A DNA stretch of 5,248 nucleotides from Cyanobacteria bacterium T3Sed10_376R1m (GTDB lineage: Bacteria; Cyanobacteriota; Cyanobacteriia; Cyanobacteriales; Cyanobacteriaceae), in the NCBI GenBank assembly GCA_003566215.1, contig PXEJ01000122.1:1-5248 (forward strand), in the 5' to 3' direction. The notes beneath the pieces were generated by a model, which did no database searches, was not told the origin of the DNA, and was given only the letters and a program-made list of their open reading frames with translations. Each line of letters starts with the position of its first letter. The stretch's first letter is position 1. The position numbers and the translations under genes are program-made. Shown piece by piece: positions 1 to 5,248 of this stretch.

Positions 1-1
1 T

Positions 2-826
2 GCTCAGGTGGCTGTTTGTTGGCAGAAACTTGAGGAGTGGGATAAGGCTGGGGAGGTTTGGCAAGAAATAGAGGAATGGGAAAAAGCTGGAGAGGCTTGG
101 TTAAAGGAAGGGAAAATGGAAAAGGCGGCTCTATGTTATCAAGAAGGAGAGTTGTGGCAGTTGGCTGAAAATTTATGGAGAGAGTTGGCTAATTGGGAGG
201 GGGTTGCTTTATGTTGTGAGAAACAGGGGCAATGGGATAAGGTTGCTGGTGCTTATATGGAGTTACAACGGTGGGAAGTGGCTGCACAAATTTATGAGGA
301 TATTTCTTGTTATCCTCAAGGGGAGGATTGTTGGCGTAAGGCTGAAAATTGGCAAAAAGTTGCACTTATTTGTCAGCAACAACAAAAATGGGATAAGGCT
401 GGGGAGGCTTGGGAGTTGATTGAAGATTGGGAGTCGGCTGGTTTGGCTTACCAAAAGGCTGAAAATTGGCAAAAGGCTTTTGATTGTTGGCAGGTTATGG
501 AAAATTATGGGAGAAGTGCGATCGCCCTTGAACAGTTACAAGAATACTACAAAGCTGGACAAGCATGGTTAAAAACTGATGTAGAAAATAAATTGGAAAA
601 AGCAGCTCTAAATTATGAACAAGGATTGTATTGGGAGTTAGCCGAAAAATGTTGGCGTGATATACCCTTATGGGATAAAGTCGCCTATTGTTGTGAACAA
701 CAAGGAGAAGAAAAATGGGAATTAGCCGTTGAATCATGGCTCAAAGCAGGAAAAAAAGTTAAAGCCGCTAACCTGTTACGAAAAATGGGCCGATGGAAAC
801 AGGCAGCTTTTACCCTAACAAAATAG
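2..826 (+). CDS. Trp-rich 13-residue-repeat helical solenoid protein, C-terminal part (5' end outside window)
   Basis: I do not recognise the gene, and no catalytic domain is visible. The frame is open to the left edge, and the first residues (AQ before the GTG at 8) already fit the repeat, so that GTG is not the true start. Numbering from it as residue 1, residues 11-272 divide into consecutive units of 13, beginning at 11, 24, 37 and so on. Only two units are longer, by three residues (DVENK, near 191) and two residues (GEEK, near 233). The consensus is W-x-K-A-G/A-x-x-W/Y-x-x-x-x-x. There are 24 Trp and about 11 Cys in 272 residues. Each unit probably forms one short helix plus a turn, giving an alpha-solenoid related in style to TPR or coatomer/IFT-type repeats but with 13-residue rather than 34-residue spacing. 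A protein-binding scaffold is inferred; the missing N-terminus may carry the functional domain. The gene ends 86 bases before ndhM with no obvious terminator between. Codon use changes near base 510. Confidence 0.85.
   Translation, partial: AQVAVCWQKLEEWDKAGEVWQEIEEWEKAGEAWLKEGKMEKAALCYQEGELWQLAENLWRELANWEGVALCCEKQGQWDKVAGAYMELQRWEVAAQIYEDISCYPQGEDCWRKAENWQKVALICQQQQKWDKAGEAWELIEDWESAGLAYQKAENWQKAFDCWQVMENYGRSAIALEQLQEYYKAGQAWLKTDVENKLEKAALNYEQGLYWELAEKCWRDIPLWDKVAYCCEQQGEEKWELAVESWLKAGKKVKAANLLRKMGRWKQAAFTLTK
38..823 (+). repeat. 39-bp tandem coding repeats (about 20 units) with a 156-bp higher-order period
   Basis: Units begin at 38, 77, 116, 155, 194, 233, 272, 311, 350, 389, 428, 467, 506 and 545. 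After a 9-bp insertion they continue at 593, 632 and 671, and after a 6-bp insertion at 716, 755 and 794 (last unit partial). Some units are still identical at DNA level: the 19 bases at 38-56 recur at 389-407 (nine units later), and the 20 bases at 338-357 recur at 455-474 (three units later). Units four apart resemble each other most, giving a 52-residue/156-bp super-period. Confidence 0.85.
518..525. repeat. HIP1 octamer GCGATCGC
   Basis: This is an exact copy of the highly iterated palindrome typical of cyanobacterial genomes, lying inside the repeat-protein gene. It coincides with the point where that gene's codon usage changes. It is useful as a lineage marker; no local function is inferred. 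Confidence 0.9.
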
Positions 827-841
827 AATAGATTTCAAGTA

Positions 842-871
842 TTTAGGCTTTGCTGAAAAAAACGGTAAAAT
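842..871 (+). promoter_or_regulatory. Possible ndhM promoter
   Basis: A TAAAAT hexamer at 866-871 matches five of six positions of the sigma70 -10 box. It has only a poor -35 (TTTAGG, 842-847) with an 18-base spacer. It sits in the 86-base gap in front of ndhM, about 40 bases before the start codon. The gap shows no terminator after the upstream gene, so read-through could also supply ndhM. Weak evidence. Confidence 0.25.
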
Positions 872-912
872 AAACCAAGATAAAAAATTGCTATGTTGCG
901 AAAATTAAAATT

Positions 913-1281
913 ATGATAGTTAAATCCACCACAAGACACATCAGAATCTACTCAGCAGAGATAAAGAATAATGAAATAGTACCTTCTGATAAAGTACTTA
1001 CCTTAGATGTTGACCCCGATAACGAATTTAACTGGGAAGAAGTTTCCTTGCAAAAAGTCTATCGTAAATTTGATGATTTAGTTGAAGATTATAGCGGACA
1101 AGATTTAACTGATTATAATTTAAGTCGCATTGCCTCGAACTTAGAAGGTTTAATTCGTAGTCTGCTTAATGACGGTGAAATCTCCTATAACCTTAACGCT
1201 AGGGTATTAAACTATAGCATGGGCTTACCCCGCATAGATACCCCTGAAAGCGAAGGAAAATACCAATTAGCAGATAAATAA
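913..1281 (+). CDS. ndhM: NAD(P)H-quinone oxidoreductase subunit M (NdhM)
   Basis: NdhM is a small peripheral subunit of the cyanobacterial/chloroplast NDH-1 complex on the thylakoid membrane, which serves respiration, cyclic electron flow around photosystem I and CO2 uptake. It belongs to the oxygenic-phototroph-specific subunits near the ferredoxin-binding arm. The 122-residue product is full length for the family and carries its hallmark stretches: KSTTRHIRIYSAEI near the N-terminus, LTLDVDPDNEFNW (about 29-41), KVYRKFDDLVEDYSG (about 48-62), LTDYNLSRIASNLE (about 65-78), IRSLL.DGEISYNLN (about 81-95) and NYSMGLPR (about 100-107). No membrane helix is seen, as expected. The ATG at 913 is the only sensible start, because the frame meets a TAA at 871 with no other ATG between. 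No clear Shine-Dalgarno precedes it. A strong terminator follows. Identification is by recognition of the conserved sequence and is firm. Confidence 0.97.
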   Translation: MIVKSTTRHIRIYSAEIKNNEIVPSDKVLTLDVDPDNEFNWEEVSLQKVYRKFDDLVEDYSGQDLTDYNLSRIASNLEGLIRSLLNDGEISYNLNARVLNYSMGLPRIDTPESEGKYQLADK

Positions 1282-1294
1282 AAACATTTTAGTT

Positions 1295-1335
1295 AATCCC
1301 ACACCGATTTATTTCATGTTTAGGGTGGGATTTTT
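1295..1335 (+). terminator. Rho-independent terminator of ndhM
   Basis: The stem AATCCCAC (1295-1302) pairs perfectly with GTGGGATT (1325-1332). It may be extended by CC/GG (1304-1305 with 1323-1324) past a bulged A. The T run 1331-1335 follows on the plus strand. It begins 14 bases after the ndhM stop and lies between two convergent genes. On the minus strand the same hairpin is not followed by a good T run, so it serves mainly ndhM, though it could also slow transcription coming from the peptidase gene. Confidence 0.8.
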
Positions 1336-1337
1336 GT

Positions 1338-2276
1338 CTAAATAGTCGCAACTAAACTATTGTCATTCCATTCAAGACTATCATTAATACCATTGCCATC
1401 ATGATAGGCGGCTAGTAAAACTTCACTGGTTTTACCCCATACAATTTTACCATCATAACTAAGGGCGATCGCACCTAAATCTCGTTTATTATCATGGGCT
1501 TCCGCCATAGACTTCTCCATCGCCTCCACCAAAGATAAACCATCCGTAGTTCGAATAACAACCTTAGCCGCCAAACACTCATCAATAATATCTTCACCAA
1601 TTCCCGTACAACTAACCCCCGCAAAAGAATTAGCATAATTTCCCGCCGGCATCGCCGAATCACTTACCCTACCAATACGCTCTAATCCTTTACCCCCCGT
1701 AGAAGTAGCCGCACTAATTCTACCCTCCATATCTAAAGCCACAACCCCAATAGTACCCCGTCTAGCATTTTCATTTTCCGCCACAACCCCAGCCATTTTA
1801 CGGCTAAAATTATCCTTTCTCTCCTCTATCCACTCATGTAAACGCAAATCCGTGAGAGGATCATATATCGGTAAATTTAACTCCCTCAATAACTCCGCAC
1901 TACCATAATCAGATAAAACCCTATCTTCCTCATCTTGCAAAGTTTTTGCCAAATCAATGGGATTTTTGACACGGGAAACATTAATAATGCCACTAAAACG
2001 CTGTTTTTTCCCATCCATTAAAGACGCACTCATGCGGATTTGTCCATCGGACTGTAGTACAGAACCAGTACCAGCATTAAAACGGGGATTATTTTCCAAC
2101 AACTGACACCCAAGAATTACCGCCTCATTAGCACTTTTACCATCCAAGAGTAATTGATAGACTTGGGCCACAATTTCATGTAAAGATTGACGTACAGCAT
2201 CTAATCCTCCTTTACCTTTTAACGAACTACCAGCACCACCATGAATAATTAATTTAGGAGAACTTTGATTTGACAT
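1338..2276 (-). CDS. iaaA: Isoaspartyl peptidase / plant-type L-asparaginase (Ntn hydrolase)
   Basis: Cytosolic N-terminal-nucleophile hydrolase that removes isoaspartyl residues from the N-terminus of beta-aspartyl dipeptides and can hydrolyse asparagine. In cyanobacteria enzymes of this family split beta-Asp-Arg released from cyanophycin. The 312-residue precursor should cut itself between Gly174 and Thr175 (RRGTIGVVALD) into an alpha chain (1-174) and a beta chain beginning with the nucleophile Thr175. Other expected residues are visible: the HGGAG motif (12-16), NAGTGSVL (67-74), Thr193 in TSTGG, Arg203 and Asp206 in GRVSDS, and Thr224-Gly225 in SCTGIGE, matching the E. coli IaaA active-site pattern. 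Length is normal and nothing is broken. The ATG at 2276 places HGGAG at the usual distance from the N-terminus; no clear Shine-Dalgarno is seen. It lies 82 bases after the ProA-like gene on the same strand, so either the last gene of that unit or separately promoted. Family assignment is secure; the preferred substrate is inferred. Confidence 0.95.
   Translation of the reverse strand: MSNQSSPKLIIHGGAGSSLKGKGGLDAVRQSLHEIVAQVYQLLLDGKSANEAVILGCQLLENNPRFNAGTGSVLQSDGQIRMSASLMDGKKQRFSGIINVSRVKNPIDLAKTLQDEEDRVLSDYGSAELLRELNLPIYDPLTDLRLHEWIEERKDNFSRKMAGVVAENENARRGTIGVVALDMEGRISAATSTGGKGLERIGRVSDSAMPAGNYANSFAGVSCTGIGEDIIDECLAAKVVIRTTDGLSLVEAMEKSMAEAHDNKRDLGAIALSYDGKIVWGKTSEVLLAAYHDGNGINDSLEWNDNSLVATI
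1465..1472. repeat. HIP1 octamer GCGATCGC
   Basis: Exact HIP1 palindrome inside the isoaspartyl peptidase gene. It supports a cyanobacterial source. Confidence 0.9.
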
Positions 2277-2289
2277 TTTAGATATAATT

Positions 2290-2327
2290 ACAAGAACTTA
2301 CTAACTTAATATTTTATCGGTTCTTGT
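2290..2327. repeat. Inverted repeat in the gap before the isoaspartyl peptidase gene
   Basis: ACAAGAAC (2290-2297) and its exact complement GTTCTTGT (2320-2327) are separated by 22 AT-rich bases, just upstream of the peptidase start (2276) in the 82-base gap. It could be an operator for a dimeric regulator or a 5'-leader hairpin. It is not followed by a T run on the minus strand, so it is a poor terminator for the ProA-like gene. Function is unproven. Confidence 0.35.
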
Positions 2328-2358
2328 TACATAGTCCCATCACCAAAATCAAATATTA

Positions 2359-3609
2359 TCAAATGCTGATTCCATCCCCCACCACAATCTGCTTAAGAGT
2401 AGTAAAAGTTTCCAAACTAATCAAACCCCTACGATGTCCTTTTTGGTTAGAAACCCCTAAAAATACCGAATTACTACCCTGTAAATAACGATAAAAACGA
2501 GGAGAAGAATTAATATAGACCAAAGCACTATCAGCTTCCATCGCAAAAACTCGACCCTCTTGATAAGAATCCGTTACCAAACAATTAGCATGACCACTAC
2601 TATACTCATTAATCCATGCGATCGCACTTCCTAAATCCTCCGTACGTCGAAAAGCCACAGTTTTCGTCAAAAACGGCTCACTCCAAAAAGATTCACTAAT
2701 AGGACTCAAATAGTCCGCAAACTCTTCCACCAAAGAAGAATCTCCCTTTAAAACAAAATTCTGTTCCTGAAGATGACTAAAAAGCCGAGTAATAGAAGTA
2801 GATTTTTGTTGACTATTAATTAAAACCTTCTCAATCGCATTAACAGGATCAGGTTGACTTTCATGACTATCAACAATCACTGATTTTACCAAATCAAGAT
2901 CACTAGATACAGACCAATATAAATAACAATTACCCATAGCCGACTTCAAAACCGGAGCCGTAGCCATTTGCATCACCTGTTGAATCATACTAGGTCGCCC
3001 ATAGGGAATAATCAAATTAAGATATTGATCCTCCGTAATTAAATCTTGGATAGAATAACCCTGTTCTGAAGGTAAAAACTCCAAACAACCCTCAGGAAAA
3101 TCCGCATCCTCCAACGCAACCTGTAGCACCTGAGAAATAATAGTATTAGTATTACTCGATTCACTCCCCCCCCGTAAAATTAAACTATTACCAGTTTTAA
3201 TAGTTAAACCAGCCGCAATAATAGCCAATTCAGGTAAAGCCTCATAAACCAAAGCAATTACCCCTAAAGGCATTAATTGAGAATAATTTTGAGAATATGT
3301 AACCTGATAAGGAGCATTAATAACCTTTTGAAAAGGATCAGGTAACTCCGCCAAAGTTTTGAGAATTTCTACCGCTGCCCGTAATCTTTCAGGGGTTAAC
3401 TTCAACCAATCTAAAATCAAATCAGGTACAGACATTTCCCGACTAACTTCCAAATCAAGAGTATTTGCTTGTAAAATATCATCAAAACATTCCTCTAATT
3501 TTTCCGCCATCAAAGACACCGCTAACGAGCGCTCAGTACCTTTAATTTTGCCCATCTTCAAGAATGCCTGATGTGCTTTTTTAACCCTTGTGTCAATTGA
3601 TTCAGTCAT
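2359..3609 (-). CDS. Glutamate-5-semialdehyde dehydrogenase (ProA) family protein lacking the catalytic cysteine; probable pseudoenzyme
   Basis: The full length (416 residues) and overall pattern are those of gamma-glutamyl-phosphate reductase, the NADPH-dependent second enzyme of proline synthesis in the cytosol. The retained part is mainly nucleotide-binding: MPLGVIALVYEA (113-124), IKTGNSLILRGG (137-148) and, near the end, RRGLISLETFTTLKQIVVGDG. Active-site motifs are altered. The family's RPSxCNxxE reads QPDPVNAIE (252-260), with Val256 in place of the catalytic Cys. EARPN becomes EALPE (123-127), IIPRGG becomes IIPYGR (200-205), GxCH becomes GNCY (226-229), RFxDGG becomes RFYRY (371-375), and the following FGLGAE is not recognisable. 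The frame is intact with no stops, so it is a maintained gene, not decay. The ATG at 3609 has no clear Shine-Dalgarno. It starts 29 bases after the zinc-ribbon membrane protein gene, so the two are probably co-transcribed. It is likely a divergent paralogue beside a true ProA elsewhere in the genome (inference). Confidence 0.88.
   Translation of the reverse strand: MTESIDTRVKKAHQAFLKMGKIKGTERSLAVSLMAEKLEECFDDILQANTLDLEVSREMSVPDLILDWLKLTPERLRAAVEILKTLAELPDPFQKVINAPYQVTYSQNYSQLMPLGVIALVYEALPELAIIAAGLTIKTGNSLILRGGSESSNTNTIISQVLQVALEDADFPEGCLEFLPSEQGYSIQDLITEDQYLNLIIPYGRPSMIQQVMQMATAPVLKSAMGNCYLYWSVSSDLDLVKSVIVDSHESQPDPVNAIEKVLINSQQKSTSITRLFSHLQEQNFVLKGDSSLVEEFADYLSPISESFWSEPFLTKTVAFRRTEDLGSAIAWINEYSSGHANCLVTDSYQEGRVFAMEADSALVYINSSPRFYRYLQGSNSVFLGVSNQKGHRRGLISLETFTTLKQIVVGDGISI
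2618..2625. repeat. HIP1 octamer GCGATCGC
   Basis: Third exact HIP1 palindrome in the window, inside the ProA-like gene. Confidence 0.9.
3166..3173 (-). other. Eight-G homopolymer run within the ProA-like coding strand
   Basis: Eight consecutive C on the plus strand read as codons CGG GGG GGG on the coding strand. They encode Arg146-Gly147-Gly148 of the LRGG nucleotide-binding motif. A run of this length is unusual in such AT-rich DNA and is prone to slippage; loss or gain of one base would truncate the protein near residue 148. Confidence 0.85.
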
Positions 3610-3638
3610 GGAATTACTATTCTATATACCTAAGAAAA

Positions 3639-4031
3639 CTAATATCTATATGCTAGTAGCAAAAAAATAAATATCGAAAAAGTGATCATCATTATCCCCA
3701 ATATCCAGAGAATTAAACTACTAATAGCAAATGTTAACAGTATAGAAATAATACCAAGATTAAACCATAAGAAAAAAAATAAAACACTTTTAGGAATTGC
3801 CTTGCGCCATAACACCCAATTTTTGCCATTCCAACGCCATTTTCTCGGATAAGGAGAAACATTGACTAACTGTTCAAGATATTCTCCTGTTTCATCAACC
3901 ACAAAAATTTGTTGGCATTTATCACATCCCATAGCCTCAGTTAAAGTAATGGACTTTAACATTCCCTTTCGGTGGCAAGGACAAGGATATTCAGTATTTA
4001 AGTCAATGGCATTATCTTTATGGGAAAACAC
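3639..4031 (-). CDS. Small zinc-ribbon-like protein with two C-terminal membrane helices (function unknown)
   Basis: I do not recognise a named family. The 130-residue product has a cytosolic-type head with a possible zinc knuckle: Cys17 and Cys19 (CPC, followed by His20) and Cys36 and Cys39 (CDKC), a spacing typical of zinc ribbons. A basic, aromatic stretch (PRKWRWNGKNWVLWRK, about 62-77) would sit at the membrane surface. Two hydrophobic helices follow (about 82-104 and 105-127), with a short tail ending in YRY. There is no signal peptide. The start is GTG at 4031: an in-frame TAA lies directly before it, a good Shine-Dalgarno stands upstream, and the next Met (24) would lose the first Cys pair. 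It ends 29 bases before the ProA-like gene, so the two are probably one operon. The zinc and membrane predictions are from sequence only; the role is unknown. Confidence 0.82.
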   Translation of the reverse strand: MFSHKDNAIDLNTEYPCPCHRKGMLKSITLTEAMGCDKCQQIFVVDETGEYLEQLVNVSPYPRKWRWNGKNWVLWRKAIPKSVLFFFLWFNLGIISILLTFAISSLILWILGIMMITFSIFIFLLLAYRY

Positions 4032-4036
4032 TTAAG

Positions 4037-4047
4037 CCCCTCTCCTC
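4037..4047 (-). promoter_or_regulatory. Shine-Dalgarno of the zinc-ribbon membrane protein gene
   Basis: GAGGAGAGGGG on the minus strand, ending five bases before the GTG at 4031, gives two overlapping anti-16S matches (GAGGAG and AGGGG). It is the clearest ribosome binding site in the window and, with the in-frame TAA at 4034-4032, fixes the GTG start. An AT-rich stretch lies just upstream (4048-4072), but I could not define convincing promoter boxes in it. Confidence 0.7.
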
Positions 4048-4093
4048 AATTAATAATTAAATAATTAAAAATAGCGTGTAACTAGCTTTTCTC

Positions 4094-5248
4094 CTAAGAG
4101 CCCACATCAGTTAAGATATTTTCCTCCTCATCAAAAGAAGGAACATAATCATCCTTAGACTTTGAGGAAACAAAAGAGAAATTAAAAGGTTCATGCAACA
4201 ACATATATAAACAAGGAATCAAAAATAAAGTTAATAAAGTTGCTAAAGATAAACCCCAAAATACAACAATTCCTAAAGGTTGCAAAAATTCTCCCCCATC
4301 CCCTGCCCCTAAAGCCAAAGGATACATCCCCAATACCGTAGTAATGGTGGTCATCATAATCGGGCGCAACCTTTGAGATGCCGCTTTTATCACACAATCA
4401 CGGCGACTAGGTTGACCAATAGTCCGATCGCTTTTTTGCTCCTCATACAGTTGATTTGCCAACTCCACCATCACAATGGCGTTATTGACCACAATACCCA
4501 CTAACAAAATTGCCCCGACAATTACCGTTGCTCCTACTGGGGTGTTAGTAAAATATAAACCGTAAATACCTCCAGACAATGCCAAGGGCAAGGTAAACAT
4601 AATTACTAAAGGATCAATTAAGGAGTTATATTGTACCGCCATTACTACAAAAACAAGGAAACCGGCTAATCCTCCGAGAATAGGTAAAGAAGATTGTAAT
4701 TCATCATTACTTTCTTTAGCATAACTGGGTAAAATTCTGATACCTTCAGGTAAATTGACATTATTAGTAATATTTTCAATTTCTTCTAGGGCAGAACCTA
4801 AATTTGCCCCCTGGACTAAATTACCAGTGATAATATAAACTTGTCTTTGGTTAATACGTCTGATCTCCGTAGGTGCTGCCCCGGTTTCAATGGTTGCCAC
4901 TTCCCCTAGACGAATTAAACGATTGTCATTGGTAAATATAGGAATATCCCTAAGATCATTAATATTATTTACCCGGTTAGAATCTAATTGTACTCGAATA
5001 TCAACTAAGCGAGTTCCCCTTTGTAGTTGAGTCGGAGTAACACCGCTGACGGAGGTACGCAAAGAGTTAGTAAAGTCTTGGATAGTTAAGTTAAAATCTG
5101 CTAACCTAACGGGATTAGGGCGAATAATTACTTCTGGTTGACGAGGGTCACTATCAGGGGTAAAGTCCGATAAAGTGGCTTCTTGATCTAAAATATCCAC
5201 AATTCTTGCCCCGGCTTCTTCTAGGGTATTTTGATCGCTTCCTTGTAA
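4094..5248 (-). CDS. RND-family efflux pump inner-membrane subunit (AcrB/HAE1-like), C-terminal part
   Basis: Proton-driven RND transporter subunit that works with a periplasmic adaptor and an outer-membrane channel to export drugs or other hydrophobic compounds. The 384 residues seen are the C-terminal third; the frame is open to the right edge, so the GTG at 5200 is internal. Counting from that codon, residues 1-165 are the periplasmic porter/docking region of the second half (LGEVATIETGAAPTEIRR at about 98-115). They are followed by helices TM8 (about 171-190, ending in AVQYNSLIDPLVIM), TM9 (196-216), TM10 (222-246, GIVVNNAIVMVE), TM11 (281-298, RLRPIMMTTITTVLGMYPLALG) and TM12 (308-333). 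The AcrB relay lysine of TM10 (Lys940) aligns with Asn here, a pattern common in a large subgroup of HAE1 pumps. A short acidic tail (DEEEN) ends the protein. The Asp pair of TM4 lies outside the window. Substrate unknown. Confidence 0.95.
   Translation of the reverse strand, partial: LQGSDQNTLEEAGARIVDILDQEATLSDFTPDSDPRQPEVIIRPNPVRLADFNLTIQDFTNSLRTSVSGVTPTQLQRGTRLVDIRVQLDSNRVNNINDLRDIPIFTNDNRLIRLGEVATIETGAAPTEIRRINQRQVYIITGNLVQGANLGSALEEIENITNNVNLPEGIRILPSYAKESNDELQSSLPILGGLAGFLVFVVMAVQYNSLIDPLVIMFTLPLALSGGIYGLYFTNTPVGATVIVGAILLVGIVVNNAIVMVELANQLYEEQKSDRTIGQPSRRDCVIKAASQRLRPIMMTTITTVLGMYPLALGAGDGGEFLQPLGIVVFWGLSLATLLTLFLIPCLYMLLHEPFNFSFVSSKSKDDYVPSFDEEENILTDVGS

Noticed and set aside
8..10. 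GTG at base 8 as the start of the repeat protein
   Set aside because: The frame is open upstream to the window edge, and the preceding codons fit the 13-residue repeat, so the gene begins outside the window.
263..737. Open frames opposite and out of phase with the repeat gene (such as 263-472 and 495-737 minus, 204-419 plus)
   Set aside because: They owe their length to the repetitive, stop-poor composition of the real frame; their products are low-complexity and have no recognisable motif.
38..823. The 39-bp periodic array as a CRISPR or noncoding satellite
   Set aside because: The units are contiguous with no spacers, keep one reading frame, and vary as coding sequence does; the periodicity is that of the protein.
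3359..3571. Plus-strand open frame inside the ProA-like gene
   Set aside because: It lies wholly opposite a well supported gene and shows no ribosome binding site or recognisable protein features.
2..4031. A new defence or mobile system in this window
   Set aside because: No nuclease, transposase, integrase, toxin or NTPase motif is visible. Apart from the repeat protein and the unnamed zinc-ribbon protein, the genes belong to housekeeping or transport families.
4067..4090. Hairpin just after the RND pump stop as a terminator (minus strand)
   Set aside because: Only three base pairs plus an A/T clamp across a two-base bulge. The T run is itself part of the stem, so it is too weak to call.
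5198..5200. GTG at 5200 as the start of an RND protein
   Set aside because: The frame continues without a stop to the right edge, and an RND subunit needs an N-terminal half of several hundred more residues.

Overview
The window looks like chromosomal DNA from an AT-rich cyanobacterium. Two things support this. A clear ndhM gene is present, encoding a subunit found in the NDH-1 complex of cyanobacteria and in plant chloroplasts. The palindrome GCGATCGC (HIP1, the hallmark octamer of many cyanobacterial genomes) occurs three times in about 5.2 kb of AT-rich sequence. A Geminocystis/Cyanobacterium-like lineage is a guess from base composition only. I see no RNA gene, CRISPR array, insertion sequence or prophage, and no gene-free stretch above 300 bases.

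Layout. Plus strand, left part: the 3' end of a gene for a tryptophan-rich protein built almost entirely of 13-residue repeats (to 826), then ndhM (913-1281), then a strong hairpin terminator (1295-1335). Minus strand, the rest, read from right to left: the C-terminal part of an RND efflux pump inner-membrane subunit (5248 to 4094, cut by the window edge); a 130-residue protein with a CxC...CxxC zinc-ribbon-like head and two membrane helices, starting at GTG behind a good Shine-Dalgarno (4031-3639); a glutamate-5-semialdehyde dehydrogenase (ProA) family protein (3609-2359); and a plant-type asparaginase/isoaspartyl peptidase (2276-1338). The minus-strand genes converge on ndhM.

How the genes may work together. 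The zinc-ribbon protein and the ProA-like protein are only 29 bases apart, and the peptidase follows after 82 bases, so these three may be one transcription unit. The peptidase family in cyanobacteria is known to split beta-Asp-Arg, the dipeptide released from the nitrogen reserve cyanophycin. ProA belongs to proline synthesis, so an amino-acid/nitrogen theme is possible. However, the ProA-like protein has valine where the family has its catalytic cysteine, and several other active-site motifs are changed, so it is probably not a working proline-pathway enzyme.

The points most worth a second look are the Cys-less ProA paralogue (with an eight-G run in its coding strand at the nucleotide-binding motif) and the 13-residue repeat protein. 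The latter shows a 52-residue super-period and an abrupt change in codon usage near base 510. I do not see a recognisable defence or other multi-gene novel system.
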